The position numbers and the translations under genes were made by a program. This document shows positions 13,859 through 24,459 of a stretch of DNA of 64,000 nt, one piece after another; the first letter of the stretch is position 1, and every line of letters begins with the position of its first letter. The notes under the pieces were generated by a model, which saw only the letters and a program-made list of their open reading frames with translations, had not been told where the DNA came from and ran no database searches. Where the stretch lies: positions 62,001 to 126,000 of the forward strand of contig BGZK01001366.1 of NCBI GenBank assembly GCA_005406025.1. The letters are read 5' to 3'. Source of the DNA: Eumeta japonica. Its lineage: Eukaryota > Arthropoda > Insecta > Lepidoptera > Psychidae.

Positions 13859-13879
13859 TGCTGGCTGGCTGGCTGGCTG
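13859..13879 (+). repeat. short (GGCT)n microsatellite
   Basis: About five tandem GGCT tetramers lie directly after the A-rich end of the preceding repeat. Confidence 0.85.
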
Positions 13880-14099
13880 TCCATTCTCTTCTATAAAACC
13901 TCATTCTATCCTTTACGCCATCAGTCGTGGGCGTCGTACGTGAGATAGGCAGATATCGGGTAAGGTATTTTTGTGCCGTGTCTCGAGTTTCAGCAGTTAA
14001 TCTAACGTTAGCCCGGCAGCATAACTCGGCTAATGGATGAGTGTAATCACATTGTAAATTCGGCAATATTACGGCTCCCGTTCGTCTGAAACTTGTCGC

Positions 14100-14300
14100 G
14101 TAATTGTCACTTGTAATTGAAAAAACCTAATTACGCGGCGCGCAGCCGAGAGCGGCGGTTAATTAATATTAAATTTGCAAATAATCGTGACGTACGCCCC
14201 GCGACCTCCGCCCCCGCCCGCGCCGGCGGGAGCGCGCCGCGCAACCGCTCCCGTTGAATCGTACAGAAAATTTGAATTTACCCTCAAAACTCCGAAAGCG
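14100..14300. promoter_or_regulatory. candidate enhancer block with POU octamer and homeobox cores
   Basis: Within 200 bp lie TAATTA (14128-14133), the palindromic TTAATTAATATTAA (14159-14172), a perfect ATTTGCAAAT octamer (14173-14182) and a GC-rich block (14190-14250). The motifs are visible. That they form an enhancer, perhaps of hth, is inference from motif density and from the intronic position. Confidence 0.35.
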
Positions 14301-17158
14301 CGCTAACCCTTTGCCCATGCCCTTCTCACACGATCAAAGTTACTAGCAAGTTATTAATACCATTGAGTGTTTTTTTCTGGTCCCAGTCTTGTTTTAGGTA
14401 GTAGTAAAGCACACAGTACAGACTGACCTTCAGCACGTGCGATAAATAACCGCGATGAGAGGTGTTTTATGCGGAACGCGCGACGACACTCGAATGACAA
14501 TTATTATAGCTCTACGTGATGTTTTAATCGTATGATTGTAATGTAAAATCAATTATAGTCTGTGATTAGGGAAATTTGTCTACTATTTTACTATATACTG
14601 CTATTTTACACTATTTCAAAATGACTCTTATCTTAAAATCTTTAAAAACAAACCATCAAATATGTATAAATGTGAATATGAGTAATGGGCTGATAAATGG
14701 GAAATAATCGATACAGAGGTAGCCATTGCAATAACAACAAAGGCTCGTATTAATGTGGGTAAACAAAACAAAAATATTATAAATAGAAGCAGACGTAACT
14801 TTAGAACTAGTGATAGAAGAATTCGGAGTAGATGCTATGATGGTAATAATAAAAAAAAATAGCTAATTAAAATACGGAATAGCCATAAAAGAAATAGAAT
14901 ATGAAGTAATCGTAAAAAAAGAATTAGGTACAGGCACTGGATAAGAATTTAACGTAGCCGTAGGTACAAAATTAAGCTGATGATAGCTCATGTTGGGAAG
15001 CTACTGAATATTTTTTTCCGTAGCGATTACAATGAAACCAACAGGCCTCTTAAAAATTAAATTGTAGGTTTAAATGTTTCGGCCAACCATAATCAAGTAC
15101 AAAATAATTGTTTAGATAGAGAAGAACAGAGTTTCTGAAAGGCACAGCCGACTACCTTAAAAACCATGAAAAATCGTGTTGGCTAACGTTGAAGCAAAAA
15201 CAGTCAGAACAGAATCACATTTTCCGGTCTTCTGCACCAGTTACCAAATGCTACAACTAATATCAGATCTAGACCTTTACAGAGGAACGAATTTATACGC
15301 AAAGAAACATACACTTATAAACGCATTGATCTTCTGTGTTTGTCGCGATTGGGCTACAAGTGTTCAAACTATTCTACAACCGCTTTCATATTTACAAAGT
15401 TATTAGTTAAGATAACATTTCTTTAGGTGTGACTTGAAACTAACTGAAATCTTTTTTTTTTTAGACGAAGTCAACTTTCAGCTAAATCAGTCTCGCATTT
15501 ACACCTGATTCAATTTAAAATTCTTAGCCAAACGAGAAATCAAATGAAATAAACATATATACAAGTTGCAGGGAAACGTCTAATATATTTGAGGTCAAGG
15601 TAATCAAAAATATTATGCCCTGAATATCTTATATCACTTGCATATGTTGCTTGCATTCGTTATTGATTATGATGATCATGTGTTGACGTATTATTTTTGT
15701 TTCTTGACATAAATATAACATCTGTTGACGACCGATGATATCTTCAATTTAGGTCAGGGAAAATATAATGAGATCAAGATGGTTCTATTGATGCTAAATC
15801 ATCAAAATCGGATTGCATTTCGGCTCTAATGTCTAAAGGAACTTCAAATACCGTAATGGAATGTACAGCGATGAAAACATTACCCTCCTTTTCACCCTAT
15901 AGGTATTACACGTATACAAAATTTGACGTTTATTTGACGTTTCTCCATATATTGAAGGTCTTTTGCGGATAATATACCCTTGGCTTTTTTTTATTATGGA
16001 ACATAAAGGATTCTCTGTTTGCAGCTGGTTTCGTGTTTTGGTCTTTCGTTGCAGGCGGATTCCCTTTCGTAAAGTTTTATTGTTACCAGTGGCTTTACTT
16101 TTTCACCATATTGAATTCCAAAAATCTAAGTAGGTGTTTTTTACCCAAGTGCTCAGCCCAAATACTTTGAGTTGATTTTATTAGATACCAGAAAGAAAAT
16201 ATTTTGCATCTTCGAGAATAAGATCTATAGAATATTTTCAATTAATTTAACTATCTTGCACCACGAGGAATAAAGATTATTGTACGGGTTTCCCTTTGCC
16301 GCAAGAAATAAAAATCGGTGTCGCGCGGTTGACTTGGACGACAATGAGATGTAATCCTAAACAAATTACCAGGCTCACAGGAATACGAGGACGATAATCT
16401 CAGAGATGTGGCCGATACACGCATCACACGTGTCGCACCTTCGTCTCAATCGCTATTGTACGAATGGCGACACATCGCAGACGAAATGTCATAACTCCAT
16501 TACTCAAAAGCGATCGTCCGTCATTTCGATGCCGACGTTAAAAAGAAGCATGACAGGTAACCGAAAGAAAAATGTCATAAGTCCCCGTCTCCCGATGAGT
16601 GATATCGTCATTTTGCAACTGTTGTAAGAACAGGATCCGAGGAGTAGAACGGCGTAAGTGACTAATTTAAATATTCAAATCCGTCCATTCGCTGCGGACG
16701 AGTACGCGCAACCTGAACGTAAAACGTCGTATGTCGTTAGACAGTGACAACGGGTTCTGTCATTTTTTGACGTGATTCCGAGTGAAGTGTTGACGCACGC
16801 AATCGCCGACGCATCTAGATTCGAGTGCCGACAAGACGTTAATTGTTGGGCCCGAGGATGACAGCACGTGGGCGTGACCTACAGCGACACAACTCTGGAT
16901 ATTAACTGCAGCAAATACTATAATTAATCATTTTTTAGAATTCTAGGCCCGCTTACATTATATTTATTTATATTGTATTGATAAATTTCATGTTATTACT
17001 TTTTTTAAGCGGAAAAGAATCTCGTAAAAAAAAATTTGGTTGCCTGTAAAGTCGGTATACGGGGAAAGTTTTACGTGACAACGACTTTGAATGGTAAAAT
17101 CATTTTAATGTGAATATTCATTCGTATAGTAGGAAGAAGGATGAAATAATAGTAACAA
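14301..17158. other. AT-rich noncoding stretch, nothing recognised
   Basis: Only short frames without motifs. A purine-rich degenerate tract near 14780-14960 (GTAGAT / GAAGAA / GTAATC words) looks like an old simple repeat. Confidence 0.5.
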
Positions 17159-17217
17159 TTTAAAACATTTATTTATACAAAGAATTATATTTAAAACATT
17201 AATTTATACAAAGAATC
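17159..17217 (+). repeat. two-copy tandem duplication, 31-bp period
   Basis: TTAAAACATT, then ATTTATACAAAGAAT, occurs twice with a 31-bp spacing and few differences. Confidence 0.7.
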
Positions 17218-17628
17218 TCGCACTGAATTTCATATTAACAAAATTTTATTTTACCTTTACACATACATACGTATTTATAAGGCAAGCTATGCACTAAAGA
17301 GACCGATCATAGTTGAGTGAGAGAGACGCAAGGCATTCAGCGGGCCTCTCTCTCGTTCGGTGACTCATCGTTACGTTACCGAGCGTTACACTTTTTCATA
17401 AGTGACTCCCAGCCGCAACCTAATTTAAGACGTTGTCACGTCAAAAGAAAATCAACCTGTAGATTTGTAATTATTTTATGAAATATTAAAATGATTTTAA
17501 AAAGTACTAAAACAAAGAAAACATTTTTATGCTCCACATCACGGCCTTTGTGGATAATATATGTACCTACTTAAATTATGTTCAGATTGACTCAGTAAAT
17601 ACAAGAAAAATTGTTTACAGTCATAGAG

Positions 17629-17634
17629 TTTATT
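17629..17634 (-). terminator. AATAAA polyadenylation hexamer downstream of the hth exon
   Basis: A canonical AATAAA on the minus strand lies about 150 bp past the read-through stop of the hth exon. It could end a short 3' UTR for an intron-retained, homeodomain-less transcript. AATAAA is frequent by chance in AT-rich DNA, so only its position supports this. Confidence 0.3.
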
Positions 17635-17782
17635 GAGAATGGCATAATCTAATTCATATCGTGATTATAAATCCATTTTGTTGTTTTATACTTTCAACAG
17701 TTTAAAAAATACAGGGCGAAATGCGTTTCAATCCCTTTTAGCCGGACTGCAAAAGCACCAGGTCCTCATGGACGAAGGAGCG

Positions 17783-17793
17783 CTAAGACTGAC
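17783..17793 (-). other. hth: donor read-through extension ending in TAG
   Basis: If the splice donor at the end of the hth exon is not used, the reading frame continues with Gly-Gln-Ser and stops at TAG (complement of 17783-17785). The resulting protein would keep the MEIS-domain half and lack the homeodomain. Drosophila hth is known to make homeodomain-less isoforms. The stop and the donor are seen directly; use as an alternative 3' end is inference. Confidence 0.4.
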
Positions 17794-17920
17794 CTGGATC
17801 CGTTGCGTCGAGGGTCTGCGGCGGCGGCTGGCTGAGCGGGCCCGGTGTGCCGCCCGAGCCCGGGGAGCGCACGTCGTCGTTGACCGCGCCGCCGTACGAC
17901 AGCGACGACGACGGCGGCCG
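17794..17920 (-). CDS. hth: homothorax (hth) internal coding exon, linker between MEIS domain and homeodomain
   Basis: Homothorax is a nuclear TALE homeodomain protein that binds Extradenticle, carries it into the nucleus and acts as a Hox cofactor. Read on the minus strand in phase 0, this 127-bp exon encodes 42 codons plus one base. The peptide opens RPPSSSLSYGG, continues NDDVRSPGSGG and TPGPLSQ, and ends LDATDP. As I remember it, the Drosophila Hth linker has RPPSSSLSYGG, NDDARSPGAGS, TPGPLSQ and LDTSDPD in the same order. The exon is bounded by an acceptor AG (complement of 17921-17922) and a consensus donor CAG|GTCAGT (complement of 17788-17796). It ends on the first base of a codon, so a following exon starting AT or AC would complete the Asp of the DPDGKF sequence in the fly protein. 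The pyrimidine tract before the acceptor is weak, and an in-frame TAA lies 24 nt upstream of the exon. The upstream MEIS-domain exons and downstream homeodomain exons were not seen. A Meis paralogue is the only real alternative, and insects normally have just hth. Confidence 0.87.
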
Positions 17921-18739
17921 CTGTCGGCAAACGACATACTTTTATAGCCGCCTGGTAACGCGAATACTTACTACATGAAGAAATAATCAACTTAGGTCGT
18001 CAAAAGTCAGAATAATTTTTATTTATTTATAGATAAAATATGACATGTTCGCTGAAAACTGACACATTTTGCGATTAATTCAGACCAAAATATAATTAAT
18101 GAACTCAGCTCGAATTGATTAGCTAGGAATGGAGGGCTATGAATTTGCAGCACACACACATACGTGTTAACTGTTAATACATACTTATGATTTGACAAAA
18201 AGTGAGTTATCATCAAAAATTCCGTGTGACGGTTACTCCATATCAAGTTCAATATGGCGAATATGATTTAGACATGGCGATATAATAAAATCACGAGTGT
18301 ATCCAGTTTGATATTAAATGAAAGATTTTATTCAAGATTTGAAAATGCTATAAATTTTATACAAAAGCCAACAAAGTGCGAGTTGAACTCGAATTAAACT
18401 TGGGGAAATCAAGCAAAATATTTTATCTTTACGACTATTTTAAATTATAATTTTCGAAATAAATTTTAATGTAAACTTTGAGTAGGATACTGTATACCGC
18501 ATTTTTTATATATTTAATAATGGGCGTACCAGTTTCTGATATAAGAAGCTGATGGTCGATTGTCGTATTGTTTTTTAAATGTCTAAGCTATTCATTTCAC
18601 CATTATAAAAAATACGTATTTATATTTATAATAACAAATTCGTTCATTTGATATGATATGACATAATTTATTGATTAAGCTTTTTTTTCATTATTGAATA
18701 TTCTCTCTAAAATTATCTACCTTTTAAATCCGAAATTCA

Positions 18740-18885
18740 TTTATAATACGTCCAGGATTGAGTCATGTAACTTGGTAGATCCATCGAATTGCAAATTTTT
18801 CGTCAAATATTTTAGGAGAGAATAGATTGTGGCGGACGAACGGACAGACACTAAAGTGATCCTATAAAAGTTTCATTTTTTCGAC
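18740..18885 (-). repeat. decayed copy of the GGGTTCCGT repeat family, reverse orientation
   Basis: GGCGGACGAACGGACAGACA followed by CTATAAAAGTTTCATTTTTT corresponds, in reverse orientation, to the GTTCCGTAG..CTTTTATAG..CCGTCCGTC start of the element at 23747. It is strongly diverged. Confidence 0.4.
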
Positions 18886-21242
18886 AGGTGTGTTTAAACC
18901 AAAAACTATACTATTTCTTTGTGACAAATACAAATGTATAACGGAATACTTTTTTTTCTTATACATGACGCAAAGTATAGCGAATTCTATGTGTGCTTTC
19001 CATAAGCCTAGACGGCCTTTATGATTACATAGGCCACTGCAAACCTTCAAAAGAAAAGTCGTCGTGGGACGCGAGGCAGATGTCAAAGATCAAAACTATT
19101 TTGTATTAAAAATATGCATTCATAAAAAAATCGTATAACAAAAAACAAAATATTAAATTTATGATGAAAAAAATATTAAGTATTTAAAAATACATAAAAA
19201 ATTAAAAAGACAAAATCCAATGGGAATACCAAATAAGAAGTACAAATAGGTAAGCAAGGTTCGTAAAAGGTAATAATTGTCAATGAACAGTGCAGCCTTA
19301 GGTGGCGTTTAGTTTTGGAACTAAGAATAAATAACGGTAAAGGTTTGAGCTTCAGAAATTAACACCACCTACGACTTCACCATTCAGTAATCATTACTTT
19401 ACAAACACCTATTTACTTGCTTTTGCCACAGTCGGGTTTTACTATTGTGATTTTGAATTTTAAGTTATTCCAATTCAAATATTTCAACGAAATTTTTCCT
19501 GGCACGGTAAGGGAAAAATTTGATGCAGGATATCGTAACAATTTAGGATATGCATTGGACGTTATATTAAATGAAAAATATAATCAATTATCGTGTTTTA
19601 CTTATTATAAACCTTCAATTACAAGAGGTACAAGGAATACAAATGAAGCAAAACAATAGTAATAAAAGCACGATTCCCGAAACATAGTTTAAGAAAATAT
19701 TTAAACGCAACAAAATAATTTTGATTTGGAGTAAATATCTAATGCTATTTCTTCTGCAAGAGTGAAATTAAAAATCAAATAAAATACCCGATATAAATAT
19801 AACTCGTAGAAATTTCACATTTTGCCTGTTTTTTTTCGTGTTTAACGCTTTTAAAAACTTTTAAAATGTAACTCTTTTAATAAGTATTTAGCGGTTCACG
19901 TCATTTATATCGCTGTAAATTAAGAAATTGTCCAAATAACAATTAAAATATGTTCACAAAAAAATTCAAAAATTATATTTCCCTTTTCCTTCCTTATTGA
20001 TTCATAGTAAATGTTTCATAGAAAGTTAATGGTCTAGAAATAAGTGATAATCAAGCATTTGCCATGAGCCAATGAGAACATCCTTATAATGCCCCTTCTC
20101 GCATACGTAAGTCACAGACTTTATGTAAGCAAGGATTTCAAAATACGTCAAATCAATCCAAATGAAGGTGGTCGATGGACTGTCCAATTATTATTGAGCC
20201 TAGAATGAGTTCACACAATCACACATATTTTCTTGTAGTAAAAGTAAAAGTATTGTTGTAATTTTTACAAAAGTTGCTCTTCGTTTACAGAAAACTTAAT
20301 AAATAATTATTTTACTACCTCTGGTAACTATAGTTTAAAGGTTATGCGCATATGAAGCCACGATTTGTATTATCTTTGCTCTCATTTCAAAAATGTGATT
20401 TAGTAGGAAAACGCCTATTTTATTTGGCGTTTTGACAAATTTGTGAACAATATTTTAATCGATGTGAAGTTTTTATTTCAAAAATAATAGGTGCAAAATC
20501 AAATCAAATTATATGCGATTACTACAATCAGTAACCCTGAATATTGTTTGGATTTAAAAAATATTGTAAATTATGACACTGATTAAAATCTAGTTTCTCT
20601 AGTAATCTAGTAAGCGTAGTCGGTTTAGTTCTTCAAATAAAATAAAGATTTGAACAAACAAAGGACGAAATACGCGCCGGCGCGGGTGGCGGCGGGCGGC
20701 GGGCGCGAGCGGCGGCCGCAGCGGTTGCGTGTCAGGGGGCGATTTCTTGGCAAAAACGTTGTTATTTTAAAAGCAACGCAAACTTTATTTATAACTTGCA
20801 CTCACAACGCAACCGTTAACAACTTCCTTGCTCACTAAGCTATATCAAGGCGTGGTTAATGCCAATATCCTTCGATACATATAATAAACCGGCTAAGTGC
20901 GACCCGGCCTCTGGTGGCCGAGTTCCATATCATATTTTTTTACCGACATCTCATAAGACTACCAACAAGATGCATATAGATTTAAAAACAATTATACAAA
21001 AAATAAACAAAAGTAAATTAAGAATAATAATATTCCATAATGTTATTTATGCATAGGCGCCATTTTAATAAATTAATTAATATCTTATGGAGTAGCTGTA
21101 TCACCTCTGACGCCAAGAGCTTTGTCGGGAAGACACTGTATAACATTCTCAGTGGATTTTGGTTTTCCGGCGTTTCGTCTTTCATATACATATTTTTTAT
21201 AGGCTCCATGAGGGGCAAGCGAGAATGTGGGTCATTATAAAG
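18886..21242. other. AT-rich noncoding stretch with one GC-rich patch
   Basis: Mostly AT-rich. A GC-rich patch at about 20670-20745 (GCGCCGGCGCGGGTGGCGGC and following) is the only clear feature. No gene recognised. Confidence 0.5.
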
Positions 21243-21318
21243 TAGATGGTCACCGCCGCTCATGGACATCCGCAAGTCCGGGAGAAGCATCAGTGCGTTG
21301 TCGGTCTTTTAAAAAGGA
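21243..21318 (+). repeat. dispersed repeat, GTCACC..CATGGACAT family, copy 1
   Basis: TAGATGGTCACCGCCGCTCA, CATGGACATCCGCAA and CAGTGCGTTGTCGGTCTTTTA appear in this order. Copies at 41223 and 43757 share the same order, which shows a repeat family. I believe the family is common in Lepidoptera; its class is not decided here. Confidence 0.6.
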
Positions 21319-23746
21319 AGTTTATAGTATCTTTGAGACTAGCTCATTCGACTAACGACGACTGACAGAATTGCGGAGACTTGATTTGTTCTATACATAA
21401 TAATCTTTGGTTCCTTATTGCGTCTTTTATCAACGGTCGATAAAAATAACCTTTTGAGAGATCGTGAGGTCGTATTAATTTAAGTGAGCATTTTCTATTT
21501 ATTTCAGTCAATTTTCAATAATTTTGATAATCACTATTGAAAAAAATGTGTGCTATATTATTTCATGATTGGTTTTCATCACAAATACTTAATTTTTTAA
21601 TAAGATATCGCTAGTACTAGTGACGACCCTGCAGTAATTACGGCCGAGACAGCTGCGGAAAATGAACCGTGACGTCGGCCACGATAGCGTCTCCGTTCTG
21701 TCCTACTCCTACTTAAATTAAATAAATAGATTTTCTTTCTAATTTTTATTTATTAATTTATTTACCATTTTATTTTCATTCAATATTTGATTGTTGGTAC
21801 GAAATCGTCAGAATCGTATGTGATCGTATTTTACAATTTGATGGCATTATACTAATCCATCATTATTGGCATACATTTTTTGACGAAGTTGTATTGATTG
21901 CTCCTTTAACCAATTGAAATAAAATATTAAATCACGTAAAAATAATATAAAAAAAGCAGTAATACGAACGCATTGCGCAGTATTGTTTATAAGATAAAAA
22001 TGCATTAGACATATTTGCAGAATTTCTTCATTCGACATCCTTTTTATAGTATGCAATTTTATATTGTACAATATTACAAGATATATTAAAGCCTTCGATA
22101 ATTACTGAATTGTTTGCTGATGTTATGCTAAAGTTTCGGGATACGATGTCATCACATTTACCGTATAATACTTACATTAACTATTTATTTACAAAATTAT
22201 GTTTAACTTGGTATTATATGTTTTTTACGTATTATTACTGTCTTTAAGAAAAAATATTTCACAAAAACGTACATAGGCATAAAAATGAGTAACGTGGATT
22301 CGATGCGTGTTTCAAACTAAATTATAGTGTGAATTTGGAACACGGTGTACTTCTCAGTCGATCATCGCGCCGTTCGGGAAGTACGATGCGCTAATCGACT
22401 CTTGCGCACGCCAAACACCCATTACGCGGCGCGCCTTCCACCTGCCGTCGCTGCTGAACCTTACACGATGACCTATACGATCCGAGTGGAGCTTCATAAT
22501 TTTTAAATAGAATTAATACCGACTTCAATATGCAGTAATGGTTTTTACAAAGGGTTCATGACTGCGCGGCGATAACATTCCGTTAGGTGTTGTCGAGGTT
22601 AAACCACGCATTCCGCGGCGGTCGAGAACTGGACGGGTGGCGATTTTGATCTAGTTTAATGACCAAATTTCGATCACCTCTGCGCTTTAAAATGTGTGCA
22701 CTTTGAACAGTCGGTCCCGTTAGCATCTCTGACATCCTCCGTTAAGACGTAGATTAGCCTAAGGATATTATTTCAGATGAGGTGGATCACTTGTTGCCTT
22801 ACACATACTCCATCCCCTCCGCCGCCCCGGCCCGCGACCGCGTGTTTAACATAACCCACTTCAATTTACAGGCGAGGGCTGTGATCTTCGGTGGGCTTTA
22901 ATTAACGGATGCATGTAGCTATTTGATACTTAGTATTTTCTACGCGAACTAGAAAAAATATTTAAAGTTAAATATAACCAAATTCGCATATCGCCTATAT
23001 TTATATATACAAATTGAAAAAATATACACTGCGATTTTTTTTTTTGCAGCTGCTGGAAATAATCGTTATATTTTTGGGACTTTTAAGCAAAATGAATGTT
23101 AGGATTTATACTCCAATTTCTTTCCTATTTTTAAATTTTCGTACTTCAATGGAAAAAACGGCAAAATGTGTATTGGATCACACGCAGGGTAAAATTCCGT
23201 TGTCAGTAAAACTATATACACTTAGAACTTTTGTAATGGATTTTCTTCAGTCTCTATATAACTATCCGTATGTTAAAAGACCTTTTTCTCAGAAACGTAT
23301 CAAATTTAAATTATTAATAAACAATAAAATACATTGCTTGATGTTATTGTACAATTTCTAGGCTACAGTCAAAAAGATACGCTTCTTAGAGAGTGTTTTA
23401 TACTAAAAATTCCATTCCCTAATGTATCATCAAAACATATAAGGTATTTTGGGTTATTCGTAATCCTATATGGCACGAAGGGATGTCTTCTGATACAAAT
23501 AAAGGAAGAAACCCGAAAATTGTATCAAATTCCGTTTCGAGACAAACTCATATCTGTCGTTAATTGCGTACCGTGTACCTACCATTTAAGCGCTCCCAAA
23601 AGTTCGTTATGTGCCTTTGATTGCTACATAGGTGTGATATAAAAAAACACAATAATGTAGATCATATTACTTCATTTTCTTACAAAATTAGTCTACACCT
23701 TTCATTCTTTAGCCAACATTGTTGTTTGACAGTGCATTTTTATTTT
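21319..23746. other. noncoding stretch, candidate conserved block near 22.3-22.9 kb
   Basis: 22320-22480 and 22720-22920 are richer in GC and include GGGCTTTAATTAACGG near 22890. Two overlapping frames (23014-23361, 23334-23642) in AT-rich DNA carry no recognisable motif. No gene is claimed. Confidence 0.4.
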
Positions 23747-24044
23747 AGGGTTCCGTAGCCAACAAGGAGCTTTTATAGTTTAGCCAGGTCCTTCCGTCCG
23801 TCTCCTGTCTACAGCTCAGCTCGAAGACTCTCTACCACAAAGCTGTAATTTGGTATGAGTACACACATTAATCACGCCGACAAAGCGGTAAAATAAAATC
23901 TTGATAAAAATTATTTTCATGTTCCATCTCCTACACTTAAAGCGTGAATGAATTCTTTTTCTCGTTATCCCACGGTGTGGGGTATCGAGTCTATGAAAAC
24001 CATTTTTCTATAGGGAATCATTTACGAAATATTAAGCTTTAAAC
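23747..24044 (+). repeat. left part of a GGGTTCCGTAG repeat element, split by a hAT insertion
   Basis: It starts AGGGTTCCGTAGCCAACAAG, then CTTTTATAGTTTAGCCAGGT, TCCGTCCGTCTCC, AAGCTGTAATTTGG and GGTGTGGGGTATCGAGTC. This is the order of a repeat very common in Lepidoptera. The matching right end lies beyond the hAT element at 26607-27045. The terminal AGGGTTCCGTAG is inverted in the TACGGAACCTT near 26996. Confidence 0.65.
24037..24044 (+). repeat. 8-bp target-site duplication, left
   Basis: CTTTAAAC directly abuts the left end of the hAT element and is repeated at 26599-26606. Confidence 0.8.
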
Positions 24045-24150
24045 CAGGGATGCATCCGATACCGATACCGATACCGATATATCGGCGATATATCCGATTT
24101 ACCGATATATCGGTATCGGGGATATTTTGATAGCCGATACCGATCCAACA
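24045..24150 (+). repeat. hAT left terminal and subterminal repeats
   Basis: After CAGGGATGCATC come tandem CGATAC words and ATATATCGG palindromes up to about 24145. The right end (26512-26598) carries the inverse, ATCGGTATCGG words. Such arrays are typical binding sites of hAT transposases. Confidence 0.8.
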
Positions 24151-24459
24151 ACATTTCAAATTCCGCGCGCTTTAAATTACTAAATGTAAACGCGCGCGCT
24201 TGCTTCACTGCAAACGAGGCACGAAACGAACGGTCAATGCTCGGGGAATTCCCCCGCGAGTTTTGTCTCACACACTCTTTGTACTTTCGCTCACTCGTGC
24301 TGCTTTGTGCATACCATTGCGCTATAGCGATTTTTGTTGGTTATGTTAGAAATTATAAAATACATAATTACAGTTGACACATCATAATTAATTGATTAAA
24401 TAGTTGTGTGGTGAATATTTAAACATTTCAAAGACCTGTCTACAGTGCTTACGAAAATT

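Larger units (their letters stand above)
1..17793 (-). other. presumed hth intron 3' of the exon
   Basis: The exon ends in a good donor, and I could not find the next Hth segments (DGKFLSSLNP-type linker, GIFPKVATN start of the homeodomain, WFINARRR third helix) on the minus strand down to position 1. The stretch is therefore probably intron. Short homeodomain exons of 60-80 bp could have been missed by eye. Confidence 0.5.

Noticed and set aside
17678..17947. Plus-strand 89-codon frame over the hth exon
   Set aside because: It is the antisense shadow of the GC-rich hth exon. The minus-strand reading matches a known protein and has splice sites.
23014..23642. Two overlapping plus frames of 115 and 102 codons
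   Set aside because: They are Lys/Phe/Leu/Ile-rich products of AT-rich DNA with no motif, splice signals or resemblance to transposon proteins.
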